A stretch of DNA of 64,000 nucleotides from Brucella pseudogrignonensis (GTDB lineage Bacteria > Pseudomonadota > Alphaproteobacteria > Rhizobiales > Rhizobiaceae): contig NZ_NNRM01000017.1 in the NCBI RefSeq assembly GCF_002252525.1, positions 620,001-684,000 of the forward strand, given 5' to 3'. The position numbers and the translations under genes were made by a program. This document shows, in pieces, positions 36,213 to 45,123 of this stretch; position 1 is the stretch's first letter, and each line of letters starts with the position of its first letter. The notes beneath the pieces are model-generated. The model did not search any database. It was not told where the DNA came from and saw only the letters and a list, made by a program, of their open reading frames with translations.

Positions 36213-37157
36213 ATGGCGGTAGCATTTACCTTTCCCGGACAGGGCAGCCAGGCAGTTGGCATGGGCAAAGCCTTGGCGGAACAGTTCGCTGAAGCACGCG
36301 CTGTTTTCGAGGAAGTAGACGCAGCACTGGGCGAAAAGCTCTCCGCGACCATGTTTGAAGGTCCGGAAGATGTTCTGACGCTGACGGCCAATGCACAACC
36401 AGCTCTCATGGCGGTTTCGATTGCCACGTTGCGCGTCATGGAAGCGCGTGGCTTTTCGCTGAAAGACAAAGTCGCCTACGTTGCGGGCCATTCGCTCGGC
36501 GAATATTCGGCGCTGTGCGCAGCGGGCACTTTCTCGCTTGCAGATACTGCCCGCCTTTTGCGCATTCGCGGAAACGCCATGCAGAAGGCTGTTCCGGTCG
36601 GTGAAGGCGCAATGGCTGCCATTATCGGCCTCGAGCACAGCGATGTTGAAGCCATCTGTGCAGAAGCAAAGGCCTCTGGCTCGGTTCAGATCGCAAATGA
36701 CAATGGCGGCGGTCAGCTCGTCATTTCTGGTTCAAAAGCGGCTGTTGAACTGGCGGCTTCGCTTGCTTCCGAAAAAGGTGCCAAACGTGCGATCATGTTG
36801 CCCGTCTCTGCACCGTTCCATTCGACGCTGATGGCTCCTGCTGCGGAAGCTATGCGTGAAGCGCTGGCTCAGGTTGAGAAGCACAATCCGGTTGTGCCGG
36901 TGATTGCCAATGTGCGTGCGGCGCCTGTCACGGATGCCAATGAGATCGCTGATCTGCTGGTCGAGCAAGTCACGGGTCAGGTGCGTTGGCGGGAAACTGT
37001 TGAATGGTTTGCAGCCAATGGCGTAACCACGCTTTATGAAGTAGGTTCAGGCAAGGTTCTGACCGGTCTTGCGCGTCGCATCTCTAAAGATGTGACTGGA
37101 GTAACCGTTGGTTCGGCCGAAGAAATCGATGCAGCTCTTGCTGCGCTTAATGCATAA
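36213..37157 (+). CDS. fabD: malonyl-CoA:ACP transacylase
   Basis: Loads malonate onto acyl carrier protein. The 314-residue protein has the TFPGQGSQ N terminus, the nucleophile elbow GHSLGEYSAL, the substrate Arg in LLRIRGNAM and the catalytic His region SAPFHSTLM. First gene of the fabD-fabG-acpP-fabF cluster; fabG follows after 11 bases. Confidence 0.97.
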   Translation: MAVAFTFPGQGSQAVGMGKALAEQFAEARAVFEEVDAALGEKLSATMFEGPEDVLTLTANAQPALMAVSIATLRVMEARGFSLKDKVAYVAGHSLGEYSALCAAGTFSLADTARLLRIRGNAMQKAVPVGEGAMAAIIGLEHSDVEAICAEAKASGSVQIANDNGGGQLVISGSKAAVELAASLASEKGAKRAIMLPVSAPFHSTLMAPAAEAMREALAQVEKHNPVVPVIANVRAAPVTDANEIADLLVEQVTGQVRWRETVEWFAANGVTTLYEVGSGKVLTGLARRISKDVTGVTVGSAEEIDAALAALNA

Positions 37158-37168
37158 GAGGATCTGGA

Positions 37169-37906
37169 ATGTTTGATCTGACTGGCCGCAAGGCTCTCGT
37201 AACCGGTGCGACCGGCGGTCTGGGCGAAGCGATTGCTCGCGCTCTTCATGCGCAGGGCGCAATCGTCGGCCTTCATGGTACGCGTGAAGAAAAGCTGAAA
37301 GAGCTCGCTGCTGAACTCGGTGATCGTACGTTCATTTTCCCGGCAAACCTGTCTGACCGCGAAGCCGTCAAGGCTCTTGGCCAGAAGGCGGAAGAAGAAA
37401 TGGGCGGTATTGATATTCTCGTCAATAATGCCGGGATTACCCGTGATGGCCTGTTCGTACGCATGAGCGACGAAGATTGGGACGCGGTTCTCAATGTCAA
37501 CCTGACCTCGGTGTTCAACCTGACGCGTGAGCTAACCCATCCGATGATGCGCCGCCGCAATGGCCGTATTATCAACATTACGTCGATTGTTGGCGTAACC
37601 GGTAATCCAGGTCAGGCAAACTACTGTGCGTCCAAAGCGGGCCTAATCGGCTTCTCGAAGTCGCTGGCCCAGGAAATTGCAAGCCGTAACGTTACAGTTA
37701 ACTGTATTGCTCCGGGTTTCATCGAATCGGCTATGACCGACAAGCTGAACGAGAAGCAGAAGGAAGCAATCATGGGCAGCATCCCGATGAAGCGTATGGG
37801 CGCTGGTGGTGATATTGCTGCTGCGGTTGTTTACCTGGCAAGCGATGAAGCCGCATATGTGACTGGCCAGACACTGCACATCAATGGCGGTATGGCTATG
37901 ATCTAA
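37169..37906 (+). CDS. fabG: 3-oxoacyl-[acyl-carrier-protein] reductase
   Basis: NADPH-dependent beta-ketoacyl-ACP reductase, 245 residues. Nucleotide loop TGATGGLGEAI, NNAG, Ser in ITSIVGVTG and catalytic YCASKAGLIGFSK are as in FabG. The C terminus TGQTLHINGGMAM is the family ending. Downstream of fabD in an operon-like arrangement, then a 288-base gap with a separate acpP promoter. Confidence 0.96.
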   Translation: MFDLTGRKALVTGATGGLGEAIARALHAQGAIVGLHGTREEKLKELAAELGDRTFIFPANLSDREAVKALGQKAEEEMGGIDILVNNAGITRDGLFVRMSDEDWDAVLNVNLTSVFNLTRELTHPMMRRRNGRIINITSIVGVTGNPGQANYCASKAGLIGFSKSLAQEIASRNVTVNCIAPGFIESAMTDKLNEKQKEAIMGSIPMKRMGAGGDIAAAVVYLASDEAAYVTGQTLHINGGMAMI

Positions 37907-38110
37907 AAGCCCTTTACAGGCTTTGAGGTCACTATTTTACGGTATATAAAGGCTTAAAGTCGGACTGTGAAAACTAAAATGCGCTTTGCCTTGCTCAAGA
38001 AGCATGGTAATGCGCCCGACGAGAGTTTCGGCATTTCGGTTGCGAGATGTCGTTATCCTGTTCCGCAAGGAATATCCACAGGGTGACTGTCAGGCGAGTA
38101 AACTCGAAAC

Positions 38111-38140
38111 TTGGCAGGCATCTTATAACTTGATTACAAT
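38111..38140 (+). promoter_or_regulatory. sigma-70-type promoter for acpP
   Basis: TTGGCA (38111-38116), 18-base spacer, TACAAT (38135-38140), about 55 bases before the acpP ATG. Fits the need for high, separate expression of acyl carrier protein. Confidence 0.55.
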
Positions 38141-38194
38141 CATGCATGCCGCTAACCAAGGCAGAGCAAACTAACAACAGGTCGAGGTTCCGAC

Positions 38195-38431
38195 ATGAGC
38201 GATACCGCAGAGCGCGTCAAGAAAATCGTTGTTGAGCATCTGGGTGTAGATGCCGACAAGGTCACCGAAGGCGCAAGCTTCATTGATGATCTTGGTGCAG
38301 ACAGCCTCGACACCGTCGAGCTGGTCATGGCTTTCGAAGAAGAATTCGGCGTTGAAATTCCTGACGACGCTGCAGAAACGATCCTCACGGTCGGCGACGC
38401 TGTGAAGTTCATCGATAAGGCATCCGCCTAA
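38195..38431 (+). CDS. acpP: acyl carrier protein
   Basis: A 78-residue acidic ACP. The phosphopantetheine attachment site is Ser37 in [12 protein letters not shown]. Central carrier of fatty acid synthesis, lying between fabG and fabF as usual. A hairpin lies just after the stop. Confidence 0.98.
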   Translation: MSDTAERVKKIVVEHLGVDADKVTEGASFIDDLGADSLDTVELVMAFEEEFGVEIPDDAAETILTVGDAVKFIDKASA

Positions 38432-38443
38432 TCTGAGCTTTTG

Positions 38444-38470
38444 GGGCTGGGATTCTTGCAATCCCGGCCC
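38444..38470 (+). terminator. hairpin between acpP and fabF
   Basis: 10-bp stem with one wobble (38444-38453 with 38461-38470), 7-base loop, followed by TACTTGTCTT. A partial terminator would explain higher acpP than fabF transcript. Confidence 0.5.
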
Positions 38471-38633
38471 TACTTGTCTTCTGCTTGGAGACACGAACTA
38501 ACATAACCGGTTCTGGCCAAACACAGGCCACATGCGAAACGCAATCCGGTAGCAAGATTGAGCATCGACTGTATGAGGCGCTATTCGCCTGCGGGATGTC
38601 TCCAACGAAGTTTATCAAATCTAAGGGGTGGAT

Positions 38634-39893
38634 ATGAGGCGTGTCGTCATCACCGGTCTTGGTCTGGTGTCTCCGCTTGCGAGCGGTGTCGAAGAGACCT
38701 GGAAGCGTCTTGTTGCCGGTGAAAGCGGTGCTCGCCGCATCACGGAATTTGAAGTTGATGATCTGGCCTACCAGATTGCCTGCCGTATTCCGATCGGCGA
38801 TGGCTCCAACGGCACATTCAACCCCGATCTCCATATGGAGCCCAAGGAGCAGCGCAAAGTTGATCCGTTCATCGTCTATGCTGTTGGCGCAGCCGATCAG
38901 GCTCTGGACGATGCCAACTGGCATCCTGAAAGCGATGAAGATCAGGTTCGCACTGGCGTTCTGATCGGTTCCGGTATCGGTGGTATCGAAGGCATCGTCG
39001 AAGCGGGCTACACGCTGCGTGATAAGGGTCCGCGTCGTATTTCGCCATTCTTCATTCCCGGCCGTTTGATCAATCTGGCTTCCGGCCATGTTTCGATCAA
39101 GCACGGACTTCGTGGCCCGAACCATTCCGTGGTAACTGCCTGCGCAACCGGAACGCACGCCATTGGCGATGCTGCCCGTTTGATTGCCTTTGGCGACGCG
39201 GACGTCATGGTTGCCGGTGGTACGGAATCGCCGGTCAGCCGCATTTCGCTGGCAGGCTTCGCTGCTTGTAAGGCTCTGTCCACCAAGCGCAATGACGATC
39301 CAACCGCAGCTTCCCGTCCTTATGACAATGACCGCGACGGTTTCGTCATGGGTGAGGGTGCAGGCGTTGTGGTTCTTGAAGAGCTGGAACACGCTCTTGC
39401 GCGTGGCGCAAAGATCTACGCTGAAGTCATCGGCTACGGTCTGTCAGGTGACGCTTTCCACATCACCGCTCCGACCGAAAGTGGCGAAGGCGCAGAGCGC
39501 TGCATGGTTGCAGCTTTGAAGCGCGCTGAAATCACTCCGGACCAGATCGATTACATCAATGCGCATGGCACTTCGACCATGGCTGATACCATCGAGTTGG
39601 GTGCAGTCGAACGTGTTGTTGGCGATGCGGCCTCGAAGGTCTCCATGTCTTCGACAAAGTCGTCAATCGGGCATTTGCTCGGTGCGGCAGGTGCTGCGGA
39701 GGCAATCTTCTCAACGCTAGCTATCCGCGACAATATCGCTCCGCCAACGCTTAATCTGGACAATCCAGCGGTTGAAACCAAGATCGATCTCGTTCCGCAC
39801 AAAGCGCGCGAACGCAAAATCGATATCGCCTTGTCGAACTCTTTCGGTTTCGGCGGCACTAATGCTTCGTTGATTCTGCGTCGCTATTCCTGA
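38634..39893 (+). CDS. fabF: beta-ketoacyl-ACP synthase II
   Basis: Condensing enzyme that elongates acyl-ACP with malonyl-ACP, 419 residues. Active-site Cys in VVTACATGTHAIGDAA, the two histidines in NAHGTSTMADTIE and KSSIGHLLGAAGA, and the SNSFGFGGTNASL ending are all present. ATG at 38634 with AAGGGG upstream; GTG at 38628 is in frame but within the ribosome site. Confidence 0.97.
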   Translation: MRRVVITGLGLVSPLASGVEETWKRLVAGESGARRITEFEVDDLAYQIACRIPIGDGSNGTFNPDLHMEPKEQRKVDPFIVYAVGAADQALDDANWHPESDEDQVRTGVLIGSGIGGIEGIVEAGYTLRDKGPRRISPFFIPGRLINLASGHVSIKHGLRGPNHSVVTACATGTHAIGDAARLIAFGDADVMVAGGTESPVSRISLAGFAACKALSTKRNDDPTAASRPYDNDRDGFVMGEGAGVVVLEELEHALARGAKIYAEVIGYGLSGDAFHITAPTESGEGAERCMVAALKRAEITPDQIDYINAHGTSTMADTIELGAVERVVGDAASKVSMSSTKSSIGHLLGAAGAAEAIFSTLAIRDNIAPPTLNLDNPAVETKIDLVPHKARERKIDIALSNSFGFGGTNASLILRRYS

Positions 39894-39923
39894 GTGGTAG
39901 CCTAAGCAAAAGTCGATCTATTT

Positions 39924-39951
39924 AAAAACGCGGGGATTTCTCCGCGTTTTT
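39924..39951 (+). terminator. rho-independent terminator after fabF
   Basis: 10-bp stem (39924-39933 with 39942-39951), 8-base loop, with the T-run forming the end of the stem. Confidence 0.8.
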
Positions 39952-40065
39952 GCCAAAATATAACCCGATGCGATGTTTAAACCTGCTTTTTGTGGTTAGT
40001 GTGCTTCACAAGTATTTGGTTGATTTGTATGCCGTCTCGCGCGGGTCTCAGGACGAGGTGATGGA

Positions 40066-41253
40066 GTGAGTTCAGAAGAAAAGCCCGGAGCCAACCCTGC
40101 AGAGCAGCAGCCGCAAGGTGCTGTGGTGTCCGAACAGGCCGCAGCTAAGCCTTTCGTGCCGAAATCTGCTTCAGAGGCTCTGCGCCCCGAACCGGGTACG
40201 CCACCGCCGCGCAAGCGTTCGCGCCATGCACGAAGCCAGATCGTCGTCTTCATGAATTTCATGCTGTCACTGATCGTACTGGTTTTGCTCGGTGCATCGG
40301 CCCTGTTTTACTTCGGCAAGCTACAATTTGACTCTCAAGGGCCTCTGACTGCTGAAACCACATTCCTTGTGAAGCGTGGCGCTGGCGTTTCAGAAGTTTC
40401 GAACAGCCTCGAAGGCCGTGAAATCGTCAGCGACGCACGTATCTTCCGCTACGGTATGCGTGCTTACGGCCATGAGAATGATCTCAAGGCTGGCGAATAT
40501 GCGATCCCTGCTGGCTCGACCATGCGCGACGTGATGAATATTCTCATCAGTGGCAAGTCGATCATGTATCCGCTGACAATTCCGGAAGGCCTGACTGTCA
40601 AACAGGTGTTCGACCGTATCTCTGCCGATCCAATTTTGGTTGGTGATATGCCAAAGAACATGCCTCCCGAAGGTGGTCTGTTCACCGACACGCTCAACTT
40701 CACACGCGGCTCGACACGCGAAGAAATCATCAATCGTATGATCGCTTCACAGCAGAAGTTGATTGATGATACTTGGGCGAAACGTCGCGCTGATCTGCCG
40801 GTCAAGGACAAGAATGAGTTCGTGACGCTTGCTTCTATCGTTGAGAAAGAAACAGGTATCGCATCGGAACGTCCGCATGTGGCTTCGGTTTTTGTGAACC
40901 GTCTCAACAAGGGTATGCGTATTCAGTCCGATCCGACTATCATTTACGGCCTCTTCGGTGGTGCTGGTAAGCCTTCTGATCGCCCGATCTTCAAATCAGA
41001 TATCGAGAAGCCAACGCCATACAACACTTATGTAATCAATGGTCTTCCGCCGACACCAATTGCCAATCCGGGTCGCGCAGCACTTGAGGCTGTGGCCAAT
41101 CCGCTCGATACTGAAGACCTCTACTTCGTGGCTGATGGTACTGGCGGGCATGTTTTTGCCAAGACCTTGGCCGAACACAATGCCAATGTGCGCAAATGGC
41201 GCGCGGTTGAGCAAGAAAAGAACCAGCTACAGCAGCAAAACACCGCCCAGTAA
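40066..41253 (+). CDS. mltG: endolytic peptidoglycan transglycosylase MltG (YceG)
   Basis: Inner-membrane lytic transglycosylase that cuts nascent glycan strands, 395 residues. A Pro-rich cytoplasmic N terminus, one membrane segment (FMLSLIVLVLLGASALFYF, about residues 63-82), a LysM-like subdomain, then the YceG domain with the catalytic Glu in FVTLASIVEKETG and SDPTIIYGL. GTG start. Lies between fabF and yicC-gmk, as in related genomes. Confidence 0.94.
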   Translation: MSSEEKPGANPAEQQPQGAVVSEQAAAKPFVPKSASEALRPEPGTPPPRKRSRHARSQIVVFMNFMLSLIVLVLLGASALFYFGKLQFDSQGPLTAETTFLVKRGAGVSEVSNSLEGREIVSDARIFRYGMRAYGHENDLKAGEYAIPAGSTMRDVMNILISGKSIMYPLTIPEGLTVKQVFDRISADPILVGDMPKNMPPEGGLFTDTLNFTRGSTREEIINRMIASQQKLIDDTWAKRRADLPVKDKNEFVTLASIVEKETGIASERPHVASVFVNRLNKGMRIQSDPTIIYGLFGGAGKPSDRPIFKSDIEKPTPYNTYVINGLPPTPIANPGRAALEAVANPLDTEDLYFVADGTGGHVFAKTLAEHNANVRKWRAVEQEKNQLQQQNTAQ

Positions 41254-41265
41254 TGGGCGGTTTTA
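41242..41265 (+). terminator. terminator overlapping the mltG stop codon
   Basis: 8-bp perfect stem (41242-41249 with 41254-41261) around a loop that contains the TAA stop, followed by TTTTAC-type T-rich sequence. Confidence 0.7.
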
Positions 41266-41300
41266 CTTCGCATGCTAGTCTTTGGTGAAGAAAGGTGCAC

Positions 41301-42200
41301 ATGGTGCTCCAGAGTATGACAGGGTTTGCGCGCCACGCGATACAGTATGGTGCTGCGGATAACGAAGCACGGATCGTGTGGGAAGTACGCTCGGTCAACG
41401 GCAAGGGTCTGGACCTGCGTTTGCGTTTGCCGCAAGGTCTGGAAGGTGCTGAGCACCCGGTTCGGTCACTTCTGGCGCGTTATTTTTCGCGCGGAAATTT
41501 TCAGGCAAGTCTGACAGTCGAACGTGCAGAAGCCCAGGCGGGTTTCACCATCAATCAAGCAATGCTCGATGAAGTTCTGAAACTAGGTGCGGAGCTGCAG
41601 GCCCGACACGGTCTTCAGCCAGCAAGCGTTGATGGCATTCTCTCGCTGCGTGGCATTATCGATCAGGTGCAAGTCAGCGAAGACGACAATTCACGCGCAG
41701 GGCTTGAAACAGCGGTAGTTGTGGCTTTTGAAGGCGCATTGAAATCCATTGCCGAAGCGCGCGCTCACGAAGGCCAATCGCTTTTCACGATCCTTTCCGG
41801 CCATGTCGATACGATTGAGCGTCTGACACTTGAAGCGCGGAACGATCCGTCGCGCAGTGTCGATGCTATCCGCACAAAGCTGGCCGGGCAGGTCGCTCTA
41901 CTCATGGAAACCGGACGCGATCTTGATGAAACGCGGCTTTATCAGGAAGCGGCCTTCCTTGCGACCAAGGCGGACATTCAGGAAGAGCTGGACCGGCTGG
42001 AAACCCATGTCGCTTCGGCCCGCAAGCTGCTTTCCGATGGCGGTCCGGTAGGGCGTAAGCTTGACTTTCTTTCACAGGAATTTAATCGCGAAGCCAATAC
42101 GCTGTGTTCGAAGTCGAATGCAGCGTCGATCACCGCAATCGGCCTCGAGCTGAAAGCAGTCGTCGATCAGTTTCGCGAACAGGTACAGAATCTGGAGTAA
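41301..42200 (+). CDS. yicC: YicC/YloC family endoribonuclease
   Basis: A 299-residue protein with the YicC N terminus MTGFARH, RSVNGKGLDLRLRLP, and the DUF1732 C terminus ending GRKLDFLSQEFNREANTLCSKSN. YicC-type proteins are metal-dependent RNases implicated in small RNA decay. GTG at 41295 and ATG at 41316 are alternative starts. Six bases separate it from gmk. Confidence 0.92.
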   Translation: MVLQSMTGFARHAIQYGAADNEARIVWEVRSVNGKGLDLRLRLPQGLEGAEHPVRSLLARYFSRGNFQASLTVERAEAQAGFTINQAMLDEVLKLGAELQARHGLQPASVDGILSLRGIIDQVQVSEDDNSRAGLETAVVVAFEGALKSIAEARAHEGQSLFTILSGHVDTIERLTLEARNDPSRSVDAIRTKLAGQVALLMETGRDLDETRLYQEAAFLATKADIQEELDRLETHVASARKLLSDGGPVGRKLDFLSQEFNREANTLCSKSNAASITAIGLELKAVVDQFREQVQNLE

Positions 42201-42206
42201 CGGAAA

Positions 42207-42869
42207 ATGGCCATCTCTTCGGTCGAACATGGCATTGCACGCAGAGGCTTGATGGTGGTGATTTCGTCACCGTCAGGTGCCGGAAAATCCACAATCGCGC
42301 GACAGCTGCTCGGCGATCCGGATATGAAGCTCTCGCTATCGATCTCCGTTACCACGCGTGAGCGCCGCCCCAGCGAAATCGATGGCGTGCATTACCACTT
42401 CATCACCAAGCGTGAATTTGAGCGGCTGCGTGACAATGATGAGCTGATCGAATGGGCGGAAGTGCATGGCAACTTCTACGGCACGTTGCGTCAGACCGCT
42501 GAGGAAGCGCTGGCAGACGGTCAGGACATGCTGTTCGACATTGATTGGCAGGGTGCTGAACAGCTCCAAGCCAAGATGCCTGCCGATGTGGTGTCGATCT
42601 TCATTCTGCCGCCTACCATGCGTGAGCTGCAGAACCGCCTCAACCGCCGTGCGGAAGACACGGCTGATGTGATCGAAACCCGCTTGCAGAATGCGCGGTT
42701 TGAAATCCAGAAATGGGTAAAATACGACTATATCGTCATCAATGAAGACCTTCAGCGCTCCTATGCGGGCATCAAAGGCATCATCGTTGCCGAGCGTTTG
42801 CGCCGTGATCGGCGTCCGGGACTTTTCGAATTTGTCGAAGGTCTTCTGGAGGAAAATCCGGGAATCTAA
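42207..42869 (+). CDS. gmk: guanylate kinase
   Basis: Phosphorylates GMP to GDP, 220 residues. P-loop [14 protein letters not shown], the [20 protein letters not shown]-binding block and the EVHGNFYGT loop are standard. In an operon with yicC. Confidence 0.97.
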   Translation: MAISSVEHGIARRGLMVVISSPSGAGKSTIARQLLGDPDMKLSLSISVTTRERRPSEIDGVHYHFITKREFERLRDNDELIEWAEVHGNFYGTLRQTAEEALADGQDMLFDIDWQGAEQLQAKMPADVVSIFILPPTMRELQNRLNRRAEDTADVIETRLQNARFEIQKWVKYDYIVINEDLQRSYAGIKGIIVAERLRRDRRPGLFEFVEGLLEENPGI

Positions 42870-42899
42870 ACAGCCATCAAAGCGCGGGGAGGGCGTGAC

Positions 42900-43652
42900 G
42901 TGAGACCAGTTGTTGTCGTCACTGGAGGCAGCAGAGGTATTGGTGCTGCGACTGCAACGCTCTTCGCGCGCGAAGGCTATAATGTCTGCATCAGCTATGT
43001 AAGCGATGTTGATGCCGCTCTTGGCACTGTAAAAGCCTGCGAAGGCCTCGGTGCCAAGGCAATAGCTGTGCGAAGCGACGTTGCAAACCGGCAAAACGTG
43101 ATCGATCTTTTCGCAACGTGTGATCGGGAGCTGGGCACGCCCAGCTGTCTCGTCAACAATGCGGGCGTCATCGGGCAAAACACCCGCATCCAGGGGCTTG
43201 AGGAAGAAGCACTCGAGCAAACATTCAGGACGAATGTCTTCGGGTTACTCTATTGCACACAGGAAGCCGCACGCCGCATGTCGACTGCGAACGGTGGCTC
43301 TGGCGGCACAATCATCAATATTTCATCAGTGGCAGCCGTTTTGGGGAGCCCGGGCGAATATGTCCATTATGCTGCCTCAAAAGGTGCGGTTGAAACCATT
43401 TCGATCGGCGCTGGCAAAGAGCTGGCACCGGAAGGTATTCGGGTAAATGCCATTCGTGTCGGCACGACCAATACCTCTATTCATTCAATTAGCGGCAACC
43501 CGGACAGACCAGCAAAAATCGCAGCCATGACACCGATGGGACGTATTGCCGAGCCGGAAGACATTGCACAAACTGCGCTCTGGCTCGCTTCCGATAAATC
43601 AGGATTTGTAACCGGAACCGTCATTACAGTTGCGGGTGGTCTAAGCGCTTAA
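42900..43652 (+). CDS. SDR family oxidoreductase
   Basis: A 250-residue short-chain dehydrogenase. TGGSRGIGAATA loop, NNAGVIG, Ser in NISSVAAVLG and YAASKGAVETI, ending in the TGTVITVAGGLSA tail. Similar to FabG-like sugar or sterol-type dehydrogenases; substrate unknown. GTG start with a GGGGAGGG ribosome site 8 bases upstream. It follows gmk closely on the same strand but has no obvious functional link to it. Confidence 0.9.
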   Translation: MRPVVVVTGGSRGIGAATATLFAREGYNVCISYVSDVDAALGTVKACEGLGAKAIAVRSDVANRQNVIDLFATCDRELGTPSCLVNNAGVIGQNTRIQGLEEEALEQTFRTNVFGLLYCTQEAARRMSTANGGSGGTIINISSVAAVLGSPGEYVHYAASKGAVETISIGAGKELAPEGIRVNAIRVGTTNTSIHSISGNPDRPAKIAAMTPMGRIAEPEDIAQTALWLASDKSGFVTGTVITVAGGLSA

Positions 43653-43751
43653 TTTAGTTGATAATATTATATCACGCCGTCGGTTTGATTTCCGATTGCG
43701 ACGATAATGATTGGGCATTCGAAATGAACTGCCGAAAAATTTTAGAAAGTT

Positions 43752-44426
43752 GTGATTGCCGTGTCTTTTGTAAGTCCGCCCACCAAGCACTGGTCTGTTG
43801 TTGAGCTATTGCATGAAACGGTCAAGAACCCGAATATTCATGTACGAGGAAAACACAGCTATTACAGCAATGCCTGGACAGGCTCATTTGAAGATAGCGT
43901 TGTTCGGTACTTGTATGGTGATGAATACAGCCTCAAGGCTTGGGAATCTCAATGGCCTGTGGATCAGCTCCACATAGGTGATTACGTTTGTATAGGCGCG
44001 GAAGCAGTCATCCTGATGGGTGGCAACCATACGCATCGTACGGACTGGTTCAGTCTCTATCCATTTCCGGATGTCATTCTCGATGCCTATAAGGGAAAGG
44101 GCGACACCGTTATTGCGGATGGTGCCTGGATTGGAATGCGTGCCATGTTGATGCCGGGCATCACTGTCGGAGAAGGGGCAATCATCGCCTCTGGTGCTAT
44201 CGTGACGAAGGATGTTGCACCTTACACGATTGTCGCCGGTAATCCTGCTACGGTGGTTCGCTCGCGGTTTCCAGCACCGGTTGTTGAAACCCTGTTGGGT
44301 ATGGGAATATACAACTGGGATCAGAAAAAGTTCGATGCAATGAAAGCCTATCTCTGCGCAAGCGAGATTGAAGTGCTTGTCAGCGCTTCGGCAAAATACG
44401 ATGCCTCGGTCAAAATAACGGAATGA
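43752..44426 (+). CDS. CatB-related O-acetyltransferase (xenobiotic acetyltransferase type)
   Basis: A 224-residue left-handed beta-helix acetyltransferase. The helix repeats (VCIGAEAVIL, ADGAWIGMRAMLMPGITVGEGAIIASGAIVTKDVAPYTIVAGNPA) and the loop GGNHTHRTDW carrying the likely catalytic His match the XAT group, which includes chloramphenicol type B and streptogramin acetyltransferases. Whether it acts on an antibiotic cannot be told. GTG at 43752 has a ribosome site only 2 bases away; GTG at 43761 has better spacing, so the start is uncertain by three codons. Confidence 0.87.
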   Translation: MIAVSFVSPPTKHWSVVELLHETVKNPNIHVRGKHSYYSNAWTGSFEDSVVRYLYGDEYSLKAWESQWPVDQLHIGDYVCIGAEAVILMGGNHTHRTDWFSLYPFPDVILDAYKGKGDTVIADGAWIGMRAMLMPGITVGEGAIIASGAIVTKDVAPYTIVAGNPATVVRSRFPAPVVETLLGMGIYNWDQKKFDAMKAYLCASEIEVLVSASAKYDASVKITE

Positions 44427-44435
44427 GCTTTGCGC

Positions 44436-44726
44436 TCATTCCAGACTGATCATAATGCGATCCGTATCAGCAACCAATTGCCGAAATGCTTCCAGAAAAG
44501 GCTTGCCGCCGAGCGTTTTTAGCTCGCTCAGGGCTTCCACATTCCTGAATACGAGTTCGCATTCGCCTGGCCAGCCGGGGCCACCCCATTGCACACCATC
44601 CCAAAATGAATCGAGCGTATAGCCAAAGGATTTTGGATCAAGCGCGGGCACGGTGTCGAGATAGCGCTGCCAGAGCTCGTTGGGGGACTTTATGCCGGTG
44701 CAGTCGATTTCGTAGACGGGCAGCAT
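44436..44726 (-). CDS. barstar family protein
   Basis: A 96-residue protein of the barstar (barnase inhibitor) family: IDCTGIKSPNELWQRYLDTV at the N terminus, then the FWDGVQWGG loop and the ending RIMISLE. Barstars bind and block guanyl-preferring RNases. Its ATG overlaps the stop of a small upstream membrane ORF (TGATG), so translation is coupled. No barnase-like RNase gene is recognised nearby. Confidence 0.85.
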   Translation of the reverse strand: MLPVYEIDCTGIKSPNELWQRYLDTVPALDPKSFGYTLDSFWDGVQWGGPGWPGECELVFRNVEALSELKTLGGKPFLEAFRQLVADTDRIMISLE

Positions 44727-44872
44727 CAGTCGACCAGTATGAGGATCGCGTCCACTACGGCCAGTGTGAAGAGCAGGGCGATCATGGTTGCAGCTGCAAT
44801 TACCATCATGCGCTTTTGTCGGGAGCGCTTTTCAGGCTGCTTCCCACTCCAGTCATATGGCGTCTCAGGCAT
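44726..44872 (-). CDS. 48-residue single-pass membrane protein
   Basis: Short ORF below usual length cut-offs. A charged N terminus (GKQPEKRSRQKR) is followed by one hydrophobic segment (MMVIAAATMIALLFTLAVVDAILILV) reaching the C terminus. GGAGG lies 5-6 bases before the ATG at 44872. It overlaps the upstream gene by 8 bases and the barstar start by 1 base, which strongly supports real translation. Family not recognised. Confidence 0.65.
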   Translation of the reverse strand: MPETPYDWSGKQPEKRSRQKRMMVIAAATMIALLFTLAVVDAILILVD

Positions 44873-45074
44873 TATCTCCTCCGGCATGATTTATCTCTTC
44901 AACCAGTCTCCATGGGTCCTGATCTTTATAAGCGTGCACATGACTGCGCCCATCTGCAAGATAAACAATACCCTGAGCGCCATAAAATTTACCGTCGGGA
45001 TATCGCATGGCGATTATCACTTCATATCCGCGTGCATCTTTGTAAACGCCACCTGTCCGGATTTTGAGTGTCAT
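44865..45074 (-). CDS. small conserved-looking hypothetical protein, first gene of the barstar operon
   Basis: A 69-residue protein, beta-rich by eye (IRTGGVYKDARGYEVIIAMRYPDG, QGIVYLADGRSHVHAY). No signal peptide or known motif. Start at ATG 45074 is set by GAGAGGA 7 bases upstream; the longer frame to 45158 enters the VOC gene. By position it could be the partner of the barstar protein, but it lacks the barnase catalytic pattern, so I leave it unassigned. Confidence 0.6.
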   Translation of the reverse strand: MTLKIRTGGVYKDARGYEVIIAMRYPDGKFYGAQGIVYLADGRSHVHAYKDQDPWRLVEEINHAGGDNA

Positions 45075-45123
45075 GCGCGGTCCTCTCGGGTCGCTTTCAG
45101 CAATAAGGGCTGTGGAGAAAATG

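Noticed and set aside
37986-38174. 62-codon frame between fabG and acpP
   Set aside because: It overlaps the probable acpP promoter, lacks a ribosome site and has no protein-like pattern.
38409-39392. 327-codon minus-strand frame opposite fabF
   Set aside because: Antisense of a confident fabF gene with no start signal.
44865-45074. 69-residue protein as a barnase-type RNase
   Set aside because: Tempting by position beside a barstar, but too short and without the His/Glu/Arg catalytic pattern of guanyl-specific RNases.
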